Shown: in pieces, positions 22,145 through 32,020 of the stretch
How the letters are laid out: every line of letters begins with the position of its first letter
Position numbering within the stretch: the first letter of the stretch is position 1
Source of the DNA: Aphelidium insulamus
Lineage: Eukaryota > Aphelidiomycota > Aphelidea > Aphelidiaceae
DNA length: 64,000 nucleotides
Assembly (NCBI GenBank): GCA_036784855.1
Contig: JAZDSV010000001.1
Location: forward strand, 434,001-498,000
Direction: 5' to 3'
Position numbers and translations under genes: made by a program
Notes under the pieces: model-generated
The model's database searches: none
The model's input: only the letters and a program-made list of their open reading frames with translations
Told to the model about the DNA's origin: nothing

Positions 22145-24476
22145 TCAATTGCTACGCCAGCGCGCATCCACGTCATCCGACGGCGAAACCACGTGGTCAT
22201 CGTTGGGGACCGAGTCCCATCCACCGCCATAGCTGCTCAGCGTGGACTGCGACGTTGCGACAGGGTCGATGGAGTTGCTGCCGCCGACAGACGGCTGCCA
22301 CTGACACCCAAACGCATCGTTGTCGAATGTCTCCTCCGACACCGACAGTGAGTTGAGGAAGGTGGATGGGTCGCCGCCGTCGCCGGCACTGTTGTCCCGC
22401 TGATCCATCCGCAGGCGGGAAAGTTTCCAGCTGCGAGTGTCCGTCATGGTTTCGGTGTCCTGCTGGTGGTCACTGTCATCCGGGCCGTCCTGCAGTTCAA
22501 TGCTGCGCCACATCTCTTGCTCGCGCCTGGCCGCATCCGCGACAATCTTGGCCTCCTGCTCGGCGTGGTACTCGGCCGACGCAGCAAACACCACTCGTGA
22601 CACCAGCAGCCGCCGTCCATCTGCGTCGTACATGACATTGCCAGCCATGCACTCGTCGTGCACAGACATTGTCGCCTGGCTGCTTGTATCAACTCCGCCG
22701 GCAACGGGACGCATGAAGTACTGGTACAGCACTCGTTCCAGAATGGCAAAGTCGCCGCGGCAAATTTGTCGAATGCGTAAAATTGCCCACACGTCATGCA
22801 TGGACAGACAGTGCGTGGCCTGTGGTTCTTTGGCGGCGCCGCCGCCACCACCACTACTATTCTGCGATAATGTGTCGTCAGATTCTGTGGACAGTGCCGC
22901 AAATCGCCACGGCGGCAAATGTCTCAGTATGGAGCAGAGTTCATCGGCAATCAGCGAATCGGCAGGCAGAATGCCAGTGTAGTGCGGGTAGACGATTCGA
23001 CCCATGTGAGAGTAGGCACGCGGTGCCGCTGGTGACGGCAACATTGTCGGCTGGTCGGGCAGAGTAGCGGCAGAGTTGGCAGTGTCATCGGTGGAGCCGT
23101 GCGTGGATGGGTAGGTGCCGGTGCCGGCGGGTGACTGCCTGATGGACAGCGAGCCGGAAACCGTGCACGACTTGGACGCTGCGGAAGTGGGCAGCTGGAG
23201 TAACGATGCGGATACCACAACGTTGGGAGACGATAGTGACGCATCGACAGCGTTTGTCGAACTGTCTGTAGTAACAGCTTGAGGAGGTGCTTTCTCCGGG
23301 AACACTGGCGGCACCGGCGGCGCAGAATTGTTCTTGTTGACTGATTTACGGCGTTTGAAGAAGCGGCGCCACTCATTCAGTCGCGATAGAATGTCCACAC
23401 CGCTCGGCGCCAAAAACTCTGGTTGTTCCAGAGGCGCGGATTGCGGGAGGGCGGGCGACGATATGGCGCCCATCATGTCTGGCGTGTGACTGCGACCGAT
23501 GGATGGGCGGCTGTACGTGGCCAGACTGCTGCTGACACGGTTCATGGTGCTGCTGTTGGAGTCGCTAGCGGCGGCAGCGCTCTGTGGTCGCTGTTGCAAC
23601 GTGAATATCGCCATCTGGGTGCAGTATCCGCGCCGTGGATCGTACTCGCTGCCCACCAGTACACCGACACCAGTGTACTGCACCGTGTATCCGTACAAGC
23701 TGCACATCGTGTCGCACCTGCAGTTCAAATTATTATTATGTACATATCTTATCAAACGGCTACTTTCCACTGCTGAAACTCGGCCCGGGTCCACTCAAAC
23801 TTGTGGTCGGCATCGCGAAACTTTCGCCGCGTCCCGGCCAGCTGCGACCCGGGGAACAGCTCGTTGAACTCGGCATTGGGCGTGGAAATGATAACCAGGG
23901 GCGCACGATATCTCCCAAAGATGGACTCGCCGTACGCACCGAGCCTGTCTGGATAAATGTGCTCCACAACCTCGATGCTGGCAATGGCGTCGAAGCCGCG
24001 ACACTCTTCCTCCATCACGCACACATCACCCTCGTACAGATCGATTGTGAGCGGACGTTCGCGCAGAAACTGCTGGTCCATGGCTGAGGGCTGCAGCGCG
24101 GCACTGGCCAGACGCAACCGCTCCGGCAGCAGGTCCACACCGGCCAGTCGGAGCACCAATGACTCACCCACCAGGAATGAGAGCAACGATCCCTCGCCGC
24201 ACCCCAGATCGAGCAGCTGCCCACACATTCAGTAATAGTAGCAGCAGTAGTAATAGCTAGTAGTGGCAGACTGTACCGATGTGACACGATGCTGCCTGAG
24301 TATCTCGCCAACACGTGCCCGCCTGCGCGGTAAGGACATGACGTGATGCGTAGCTCTCCATATACGTATACACCCACACACAGACACCCACACACAGAGA
24401 TACAAACGCACCGCTGCATCCATAGCGGCGGGTTGAAGAGCGCGTGGTGCTGCTCTTCCACGTCGGCGGCCGGCAT
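22145..24476 (-). CDS. HEN1: HEN1-type small RNA 2'-O-methyltransferase
   Basis: Methylates the 3'-terminal ribose of small RNAs using SAM. Proposed exons: 24476-24412, 24355-24277, 24216-23768, 23717-22145; about 720 residues. N-terminal LFNPPLWMQR matches the F.PPL..QR entry of HEN1. SAM motif I is LLDLGCGEGSLL, then GVDLLPERL. The metal-binding signature is IEVVEHIYPDR, followed by STPNAEFN and FRDADHKFEWTRAEFQQW, and after the last intron YGYTVQYTGVG and YCTQMAIF. All are diagnostic of HEN1 and its metal-binding E-E-H-H set. The last intron lacks a GT donor: removing about 23718-23767 restores FQQW-CDTM. An unusually long C-terminal extension of about 480 residues (Ser/Pro/Ala-rich, then HYTGILPADSLIADELCSIL and a later helical part) has no family I recognise. 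It implies a small-RNA pathway in this organism. Confidence 0.88.
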
Positions 24477-25023
24477 CCAGTCGCTGCGATCTGTCTTTGT
24501 CCTGATTGTTCAACTGTGTGTTTACAACCTTGTTGCTCTCACACACTGCATTATTGCTCTCACAAACAGATTGTCAGCGTTCTTGCTCACATCAAATTTT
24601 CTCAGATAGCACAGACATTCTGACAAAGGGCACAGTTATGCTCAGCTAACATATGCTACATAAACGTTCATTGCTTCGAAGAATATTGTCGTTCTCGTGG
24701 TAGTCATTTTGTGTTGAATGCAATCGTAATAATCTGTCCCGGACAAATATGTCCATGCTCACAAGTGCATGAAATGTTGTTTTATGCTCATTTCAACATT
24801 TATCAGATAGCGTCTCTTTCTGCCGACATGTGTACTGCGTTGTGCGCTGTAGTTTCAACTCTTCAAGATGCTGAAAGTGTAGCAGATGAAACGATTGCGG
24901 ACCTCTGAGGGCTCAAACCTCTAACTAATCTTAAAAATTGTCTATTTTATGTAAATTGTCTATTTTATCTTTCAGCATTTAGTGCGGGCGCCTTCAAGAA
25001 TAAATTCCAGAGAGTTTAACTTT
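24477..25023. other. Intergenic, no gene seen
   Basis: About 550 bp of AT-biased sequence with no supported coding region on either strand. Confidence 0.6.
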
Positions 25024-25500
25024 TCACCTGGCAACATAATCAATTATCCTGAATGCCAGTGTTTGTTTTTCTTTGCTTCCAGAGATAAGTAAACGTGTAA
25101 CAGAGTCGCGAAGAGCACCCTGAGTGGATTCGAAATCCGCGGGGCCACATCCTTGATCCAAGATGAAGTTCGCAGCTTCTGGTGAATAGTTTGACGCAAG
25201 TAGCAAATCAATGCCCTTGTAAAGGTATTTGCGTGCATCCTTTAGCCACTCCAGTACTGGGATTTGAGAGTCTCTTATAGCAGCGTTGAACATCAACAAA
25301 TCAGAAATCGACAAATGCTCTCTATCCGCCCACTCGAGGATCTCTACATGTCCACGCGAAGCAGCTTCGGTGTAAAAAAATGTGTCCGGTGGATAGTTGA
25401 ACTCCTGAAGAACCTTTAAAGCCGGCAAATTGTTGTGTTGGGCAGCTAGACTGTACAGATCCCCGGCACAGTGACCATACCGGAAGCCCTTGAATGTGCG
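25024..25500 (-). CDS. Ankyrin-like protein, short or truncated
   Basis: The minus strand reads GHCAGDLYSLAAQHNNLPAL, then FFYTEAASRGHVEILEWA, AAIRDSQIPVLEWL and a degenerate C-terminus ending IIDYVAR. These are divergent ankyrin repeats of the (A)A..GH..vLeWa type, as in the gene at 63 kb but not the secreted cluster. The repeat frame extends upstream of the first Met at 25428 to about 25500 without a convincing start, so a 5' exon may be missing or the gene is a fragment. An exact copy of the shared CCAAT 10-mer lies at 25556, suggesting a nearby promoter. Confidence 0.5.
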   Translation of the reverse strand, partial: RTFKGFRYGHCAGDLYSLAAQHNNLPALKVLQEFNYPPDTFFYTEAASRGHVEILEWADREHLSISDLLMFNAAIRDSQIPVLEWLKDARKYLYKGIDLLLASNYSPEAANFILDQGCGPADFESTQGALRDSVTRLLISGSKEKQTLAFRIIDYVAR

Positions 25501-25555
25501 CGCACTTTGACGCGCTTTTATAGCCGTTTACCCCTTGAAGATACAACGTCGATGA

Positions 25556-25565
25556 TGATTGGCTG
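25556..25565. promoter_or_regulatory. CCAAT-type element TGATTGGCTG
   Basis: Exact copy of the 10-mer also found at 2877 (reverse complement), 43971 and 49101. It lies just upstream of the minus-strand ankyrin-like gene. Confidence 0.5.
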
Positions 25566-25971
25566 GCGTCAATTTTTTCTTCCCAATTATAATTGGCTGA
25601 ACGTCGCTGTCAGAGGTGCCGCTGTTTGAACATAGAGAGTGTGTGTCTGCGTTAACTTCGTAAACATCGTAAATTCAAAACTAACCGGCGATCCATGAGG
25701 ACCCCGGTTTTCACAGACGTGAATAGAATTGAGGGCGCTGGTGCCCTCGAAGCTGCTCATCGTAGAGAGCAGCTGCACAACATGCTCTCCTTTCATAAGC
25801 ACCAAACACTTTTGATATGCTACATACCTTTCGCCGGGCCGTTGCTTATGTGATTTAAATAATATAATCAGCATGACATGATGGACATCGCAAAATAAGC
25901 AAACAGACAGTTTTATTATTGCTAAAACTACATACGCAACAACAACAGCATAAACTCGGCATGCCAGCTGA
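25566..25971. other. Intergenic, no firm gene
   Basis: One open frame (25985-25587, minus) has no recognisable domain and overlaps the end of the histone gene. I do not call it a gene. Confidence 0.5.
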
Positions 25972-26659
25972 CTAGCCAAGTCCACCCCAGTGACCTCTAA
26001 TTCGCCGTGCCAGCTGAATGTCCCTCTGCATCAGCGTGACCCTCTTGGCATGGATGGCGCACAGATTGCTATATGTAGACGTATATTAGATACTTCTCAC
26101 ACACAACATCATTCAAAACATACGCATCCTCAAACAGGTGGATGAGATAGGCTTCGGCGGCCTCTTGCAGCGCCAAGATAGCGTGAGATTGCCACCGCAG
26201 CCCGACACTCTGCGACCCCATGGTGAACTGCTCCGTGACAAAGTCTTGCGCAATCTCCTTGATCTAGCGGGAAGAATAATCGTCAGCACCAGCAGATGCT
26301 AGTTTGAACGGAGAGCAGACAACCGCACTCACCACTCTGGCGAACGGGAGTTTGGCAATGAGCAGGTTGGTGGTCTTTTGGTACATTCGAATCTCTCGCA
26401 GCGCCACTGTGCCTGGCCGATACCGGTGCGGCTTCTTCACTCCACCAGTGACTATCACCCACCGACCACGATATCAGTATGTCCATACATGTGCAGACAC
26501 AGATATCGCAAACGCACCAGCTCGTGCCGGGGCCTTCTTGGCAGGCAGTCGCTTGGCAGAGGTCTTGACGGTGTCCCTGGCCGTTGCCTTCATCCTCGGC
26601 GACTTGGCCACATTGGCACCCGATGGCCGCTGAGCCTTGGCTGGTGTTGTGCGGGCCAT
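25972..26659 (-). CDS. Histone H3 variant, probable centromeric H3 (CenH3/CENP-A-like)
   Basis: Four exons (26659-26518, 26451-26333, 26263-26124, 26068-25972), all in phase, give 165 residues against 135 for canonical H3. The N-tail starts [19 protein letters not shown] and is Lys/Ala-rich but does not follow the canonical ARTKQTARKSTGG pattern. The core begins [20 protein letters not shown], as in H3. Loop 1 is expanded: after EIAQDF comes [15 protein letters not shown] before WQS, about ten residues longer than in H3. CenH3-like traits are the longer loop 1, Trp where H3 has Phe (RWQS), [18 protein letters not shown], and a C-terminus ending GLG. H3-like traits are [11 protein letters not shown] and [10 protein letters not shown]. 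Presumed to mark centromeric nucleosomes; a non-centromeric divergent H3 is the alternative. Confidence 0.85.
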
Positions 26660-27070
26660 TACGATGTGGCGGTGGCGATATGGCGACGGCTAGAACAGTG
26701 CACCGGGTGTAATGGATTCACCGCGGAGTTGAGGGATACAGTATGCGACGGACAGCCAACCGCGGTGTGCAAGAGCCGTCGATGTCTGTTGACTATGTGT
26801 GCAGTGGTCAACCGTTCCGTCAACGGCGAGCCAGCCAATGTTGTTTTGTCAGAGTTGTTGCCGACGTACAACTTCAAGCGCACACAATACATAAATCCAT
26901 TTCAAATATGCGCGGCTTGTGTTAGGCCTGTGTCCCGCCGTTGCTCTTTGCACAAGAATATACATACATACATAGCTATCGTTTTGCCTAGGCATGGACA
27001 TGTAGAGAATAGGTATGAAGAAGAAGAGCATACAGTATTGTCAGCACAAGTCTAGAAATCTATATATTCA
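26660..27070. other. Intergenic, no gene seen
   Basis: About 410 bp between two minus-strand genes, with a catacatac run near 26962. No supported coding region. Confidence 0.55.
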
Positions 27071-27730
27071 TCAAGTACTAAACACCACGGGTCGAAAGGT
27101 TAGCGGTGTGCCGGGGGAGGTGTCGGCCTCGCTGCATGAATGGATGCGCACGTGCGGCAGTAGTACCGATGCCTTGTGGTTCATCAGAAATGCCGACGCA
27201 CTGTGCGTACTAGTGCCGTCATCATCCAGTGTCAAGTGCCTGTTATGCCGGTGACGACCGGTTGCACCAGACAGCGACAGCATTATGTACAGAAGCGGGT
27301 GAGTCGAGTGCATGAGGCGCATTCTTGCCGGAGCAGTCAGTGCCGAGGATGCAACAATTGCACCAACCACCGCGAATGTCGACTGCGCATTCAATGACTC
27401 TGCATCCGCGCCAGACAGCACGCCCTCCAGATCGCGCACGGTGGACACGGGTATTTTGGCGCGCCACAGCTTGCACTGGCCCACGATGCGTACGGTGTGC
27501 AGTGATTCCGACTCGGCCAGTCGCCACCGGCCTGCAAAGTCTATTCCGCGGTCGCCGGAGCGCCCGCAGTGCCGCACATCGAAACCATATTGTCCGCGGT
27601 TCAGCATGGCGATGGCATCCAGTTCAAAGTCTCTGCCAACTGCGTGTGAAGAGGACTTTTGTGGTGCCGTTGAAGGCGATAATGGCAGGTGATCGCGTTC
27701 CCTCTCAGCACGCGTCGGTGGTATCGCCAC
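27071..27730 (-). CDS. RRG7/DUF2034-like protein with restriction-endonuclease fold
   Basis: Single-exon protein of 219 residues. The conserved core reads AVGRDFELDAIAMLNRGQYG, then GRSGDRGIDFAGRW and VGQCKLWRAKIPVSTVRDLE. This is the E..., GD.GID.., QCK pattern of the PD-(D/E)XK fold seen in the fungal mitochondrial RRG7 family, including likely catalytic D, Q and K. The C-terminus (SSALTAPARMRLMHSTHPLL) matches the helical part after the core. RRG7 in yeast is needed for respiratory growth; mitochondrial location is inferred. The frame continues upstream of 27730 without a stop for a few codons (KAFRRTPLV), which could be transit-peptide sequence, so the start is uncertain. Confidence 0.75.
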   Translation of the reverse strand: MAIPPTRAERERDHLPLSPSTAPQKSSSHAVGRDFELDAIAMLNRGQYGFDVRHCGRSGDRGIDFAGRWRLAESESLHTVRIVGQCKLWRAKIPVSTVRDLEGVLSGADAESLNAQSTFAVVGAIVASSALTAPARMRLMHSTHPLLYIMLSLSGATGRHRHNRHLTLDDDGTSTHSASAFLMNHKASVLLPHVRIHSCSEADTSPGTPLTFRPVVFST

Positions 27731-28428
27731 GAGAGGTGTCCTTCGAAATGCTTTATACGTAGGTTGTACTTAGCATCCACGCTTTGACATGGCACCTATA
27801 CATACGCACCGTCCACGGCCGTGGTTGTCACGGAAGAGATGCCAATGTTCTTTCCACGCATAATTGCGGCATGTAGTATAATAATATGTTTCGGGATCTT
27901 AGTTGCCAGATACAATCTACTCGGAGGTGGAGTTGTGGCAACAAGGTTTTGGTTTTATCGACGGTACATTAATGATGTCAAATAACTCTTTAAACGCATG
28001 CAGTTGGGCATTGGTTGTATAGTCTATCACAGCTTTGCAGTTAGTTGCTACTTGCATGATATTCTTTGGCAGACTTTCAAGGTACGAACCGTCAGTTAAG
28101 GCCTACATTGATGTACTCAAATAAGTCAGGCTCAACTGTTGTCGCAGTCCTTTATCGCATACAATGTTCTGCTTCAAGCAATATCTCTGGAATTTACTTC
28201 TAGGTTGAAGCCTTTTACTTTTTCAGTGGAGCCTGTTACTTCTAGAGGAAGCCTGTTACTTCTAGAGTGAAGCCTGTTACCTCTAGCGTGAAGCCTGTTA
28301 CCTCTAGCGTGAAGCCTGTTACTTTTACAGTGAAGCCTTTTACTTTTAGAGTGAAGACTAAATAATTAGAGGACGACACCACTAAATCACACCCTGACTG
28401 GCACACAATCAAGGCACGCACGCAAAGA
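27731..28428. other. Intergenic region with a minisatellite
   Basis: About 700 bp without a supported gene. It contains the 21-bp tandem repeat at 28205-28358. Confidence 0.6.
28205..28358. repeat. 21-bp minisatellite, about seven units
   Basis: Units of the form gtgaagcctgttacttctag repeat with small changes (acctctagc, acttttaca, acttttaga). One unit has lost a base or two (agaggaagcc). On the minus strand the units read as VTGFTLE heptads, but no gene is evident. Confidence 0.85.
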
Positions 28429-29912
28429 ATGACATTGGAGCCGCCGCCACCGCCGCCACCGCCAACACCTGCCGACGTCGACTTTGCCACTCGGTTGTGC
28501 AATGCACTGCAGCAGAGGAATCACAGGGACCGCCAGACCACAGCTGCCCCGGCGCCGCCACCACCGCTCAGTGCATTCACTGTTCCGACATTTCGCCGGT
28601 CATTCCTGCACCCGCAGCACAACAGCAGGCAGCAGCCGCCGTATAGACCCACAAACCCGCGGCTGGCCTCACAAGCCAGAGCTCTGTCTTCATCTTTGTT
28701 GTCGCCCGCTACGCCGCCGCTTAACCTGTCCATGTCGCTGGGTGGTGCCCAAGACTCGGCACTTTTCCGTGCTGGGGTAAACAGCGGTGGAGACAAGACT
28801 CTGTCTGCCCCGGTGTGTACATGTACTACATAATTATTGCCCGCCTGATATTCTGATATACGCAGCGGCTGGAGGTGGAAGGTAGAAGTGCGTTGAGCCA
28901 CGTCACCACCGGCAGGCACAGCGCTCCAGACACTGGCGCCGTGTATCCTTCATTCACGCCGACGGCTGCTTCCGCTGACAACGGTTGCGTATCTGCCGAC
29001 GCCGCCGACGCCATATACGACGACATTGTTTCATCGTGTCTGGACCTGAATGCCGGATGTCTGGACTCGCCGGCCGATACACCACCACAAACTATTCGAC
29101 TGTCCAATAGGGTTCCCAGCAGTGCGACAACCACTAGTGTGCCACCACGCAGTGGAGCCGGAGCTGACAATGACAACATAAGCACCGCTCGGCCGTACCA
29201 CATCGGAGTGGAGCGCCATTTCGCCAGTCCCGTAGTGCGTGACAGTCACCACAATCAGAGTGGCGGCGCGGAAGGAAACGCTTCCAACATAACCGTGGAC
29301 CCCGCTGCCGTAACGGCCGCCACCGTCGATCTGGGTCTGATGTCCACGCAGCAAGTCGCGTTCGCCACGTCGATGGCGCGGAAAATACTGCACACCGCTG
29401 CCAATGACCAGTTTCCGCTGGTCGTGCCGCGTAATCAGCAAGTGCTCTCTCAGTTCAGTGTGTTTGAGCACCGCCAGCGACAGCGTGCCGCCGTGGAACA
29501 ACAGCAGCAGGCACCGCCCACCACGCGGTATCAATTGGAAACATTTGTGTCGATGGAGGCCGCCACACCGCAGCAACAGTGGGCGTTGATTGCCCCGCCG
29601 CCGCCACCACTTAAGCTCTTTTGTCAGTTCTGCGCGGCCTCCTTTTCACGCTCATCAGATCTCAAGGTTGGCTAGTTAATAATTGGATATGTCTGTCCTG
29701 CTAATACATTCGATGATATAATTTAGCGGCACTGCTACCAGCACACGGGCGAGCGCATGTTTGCGTGCGAAGAGTGCGGCAAGGCATTCACAAGGCAAGA
29801 CTCGCTGCAGCGGCATCGTAACATTCATCGCCGGACGCGCACGGTCGAGCCAAAGAAGAAGGCACGCTCCGTGGCAAGGCAACAACAACAGCCAGCAGTC
29901 ACTATCAATTAG
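28429..29912 (+). CDS. C2H2 zinc finger transcription factor
   Basis: Three exons (28429-28812, 28866-29666, 29727-29912) give 456 residues. The first 400 residues are low complexity: an N-terminal polyproline run, then Ser/Thr/Ala- and Gln-rich stretches. Two adjacent C2H2 fingers are at the C-terminus. Finger 1, [22 protein letters not shown], is split by the second intron. The linker is TGERM. Finger 2 is [24 protein letters not shown] basic tail (PKKKARS) is a likely nuclear signal. Two fingers with a TGE linker are typical of fungal-type sequence-specific regulators. Target unknown. Confidence 0.88.
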
Positions 29913-29988
29913 CACGCAACCAGCAAAGAATTAAAAATGATGCCTACAGTTAAAACTGTCTGATGAATAATGGATAGAATTTATGACG

Positions 29989-31674
29989 CTAATGTGCTGC
30001 TGAGTGCCTTACAAATATCTGGTAGATATCGTTGGAAGGCCTATGCAGCTCATACCCATATGCCGACATGCCCTCGGCGTTCGGCGCATACATGTCTGCT
30101 CCACATTGTAGCAGGGCAGAGATGACTTCCAATTTTCGCAACTTCACCGCGAATAATAACACCGGCTCTGTGCCTGCTTGAGTGCTGCAGTTGACCCGCG
30201 GTACGGACGTTAGGTAGTTGAACACAGCGCGAGTGGCTGGATACATTTGGACGGCTAGAAAGAGCGGTGATCGCCCGTACTGGTCGGGAATCTCCGTGTC
30301 GGCTAGAAACTTTTCCACCAGCAGCCGGGCCAGGACATCGTCATCACGCTCCACGGCGATGTGCAGTGCGGTTCTTCCGTCCGCAGTTAACAGATTGGGC
30401 CCAGAGTAGGGGACAAGCACCTCCACGGCTCCAATGTTACCGGACCAGGCTGCAAAGTGTAGTGGCGCCATGCCGTTTGCCAGCAGTTTTGCCATGCTGT
30501 GTGCCATCGTGATGCGATTCGTTTTCAGTGGGACAGCACCTTCAACGCCATTAGTGTAGAACACAGCAGAGTCTACGGCGCGCCGCATCATCTCGATGGT
30601 ATCGTCGCCCACCGGACCGGGCATGATATCAAGGTGCCGAAGCAAGATTCGAATGACTTCTGGCACCTCTGGACAGTTGTGACTCAGCGCCGCGCGATGA
30701 AGAACATTCATGCCGGCGTTGTCGGTGGCCAGAGCATCGGCGTGTCCCTCCAGCAGCGCCTGGACACCGGCCAAATTACCGGCCAAGGCAGCAAGCAAGA
30801 GCGGTGTTGCCCCATCCAGTAATTTGCTCTCTGTATAGACCCCGAATTTAAGCAGATCGGCAATGATTTCCATTGCGACAGAGCGGTCGCCACCGGTGCT
30901 TTCAGCCGCATAGTGCAGCGGCAGAGCTCCTAGCTTGTCCCACAGGCTTAGCATAACTTCACGATGTCCATCCCTGCTCAACAGATGCTCCACACAATCC
31001 CTGCGCTGCATGATAACTGCGTATGTGAGAGGCATCCGTGCAGATAAGTCGCCTTCCGAGGATAGATCAGGATAATTTTTCATCAGCCATTGGACCATCC
31101 GCGCGTGACCATGATAAGCGGCCAAGTGCAGCACATTTCGCCCCCACTTGTCTACGTAAATTTCTGCCGGCTTCTGCTTAGCCATCGCAGCTTTCAGCCC
31201 ATCAAGGTCACCGCGGGCAGCGGCAACGATGAGCGACGCGTGGAGAAATCCTCCGCGATGCTCATCCAAAGCAACGCCAGTGTCGTGGATCTCGCTCGAT
31301 ACGTCAATTGGGGCGCCAAATTGTCGCTTATCACCTGCTTCCACGGCGGTATCGGGTGACTTGCGTTTTCGACTAGTAGCAGTTTGAGTTTCATCGCTGC
31401 CAGGTAAATCGTTTCCGATACGACTGGATGGTGCCGCTGCTGTCACCAGGCCTGGATCTGTATGCGGCGATGTCACTACGGCACTGGTGCGCAAGGCCAG
31501 CGAGCTCTGCGGATCATACGGCTTTTCATTGTCCCCATGCAGCCCAGCCAAGAACGCCAAAACATCATCATTATTTCCCCGTGCATCATCACCACCATTT
31601 GCCGCTGCGGATAGATAAAGCAGCGTAGAGCTGATCAATAGTAATGCCCGTCGAGGAAAGAGCATTGTGTACAT
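29989..31674 (-). CDS. Secreted ankyrin-repeat protein with basic cluster (family member 1)
   Basis: Intronless, 561 residues (or 558 from the Met at 31665). MLFPRRALLLISSTLLYLSA is a signal peptide. A disordered linker of about 100 residues follows and carries a basic cluster (SRKRKSPD, GDKRQFG) that resembles a nuclear signal. About ten ankyrin repeats occupy residues 150-550, e.g. DKWGRNVLHLAAYHGHARMV, AGMNVLHRAALSHN, DGRTALHIAVERDD and YGRSPLFLAVQMYP. The gene is complete and first of four same-strand paralogues reaching 36.8 kb. Signal peptide plus nuclear-like motif plus ankyrins suggests an exported protein acting in another cell, or an ER-lumen protein; function unknown. Confidence 0.85.
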   Translation of the reverse strand: MYTMLFPRRALLLISSTLLYLSAAANGGDDARGNNDDVLAFLAGLHGDNEKPYDPQSSLALRTSAVVTSPHTDPGLVTAAAPSSRIGNDLPGSDETQTATSRKRKSPDTAVEAGDKRQFGAPIDVSSEIHDTGVALDEHRGGFLHASLIVAAARGDLDGLKAAMAKQKPAEIYVDKWGRNVLHLAAYHGHARMVQWLMKNYPDLSSEGDLSARMPLTYAVIMQRRDCVEHLLSRDGHREVMLSLWDKLGALPLHYAAESTGGDRSVAMEIIADLLKFGVYTESKLLDGATPLLLAALAGNLAGVQALLEGHADALATDNAGMNVLHRAALSHNCPEVPEVIRILLRHLDIMPGPVGDDTIEMMRRAVDSAVFYTNGVEGAVPLKTNRITMAHSMAKLLANGMAPLHFAAWSGNIGAVEVLVPYSGPNLLTADGRTALHIAVERDDDVLARLLVEKFLADTEIPDQYGRSPLFLAVQMYPATRAVFNYLTSVPRVNCSTQAGTEPVLLFAVKLRKLEVISALLQCGADMYAPNAEGMSAYGYELHRPSNDIYQIFVRHSAAH

Positions 31675-32020
31675 TCACAGAAGAATATTATAATTTATTT
31701 ACCGAAGAAAATTTGGGAATTTTTTCTTTCTCCTGCGGGAGCACGTGATTACTTTCAACCAATCAGCTACCTTGCAGCCCAAGATCTGGCAAAGGAGGTA
31801 CATATTTATCTGTCATATATTTGTTGTGCAAACTTGCCTGGAAATTCATATTTATTGATCGGGTTGAGGTAGGATACCGTGTGTTACACTAGACAACAGG
31901 GTTGCTATTCGCGGCTAATAACTCTTCTCTTCGAATTGTACCAATTCGACTGTTGCGATAATCACGAGCAGTCTGCAGCGCCGAACTATCACGGTGGTCC
32001 AGCACTTGGTAGAGTGGCCG
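31675..32020. other. Intergenic, putative promoter of ankyrin member 1
   Basis: Contains aaccaatcagc at about 31758, a CCAAT-type match close to the 10-mer found elsewhere, and a ttttttctttctcc tract at about 31720. No gene seen. Confidence 0.45.

Noticed and set aside
25587..25985. 132-residue minus-strand frame with a hydrophobic start
   Set aside because: No domain, it overlaps the histone gene end, and composition is not gene-like.
28205..28358. CRISPR-like array
   Set aside because: Units are contiguous with no spacers and the genome is eukaryotic, so this is a minisatellite.
28242..28502. 86-residue minus-strand frame made of VTGFTLE repeats
   Set aside because: It is a translation of the minisatellite joined to the antisense of the polyproline start of the zinc finger gene; no start context or homology.
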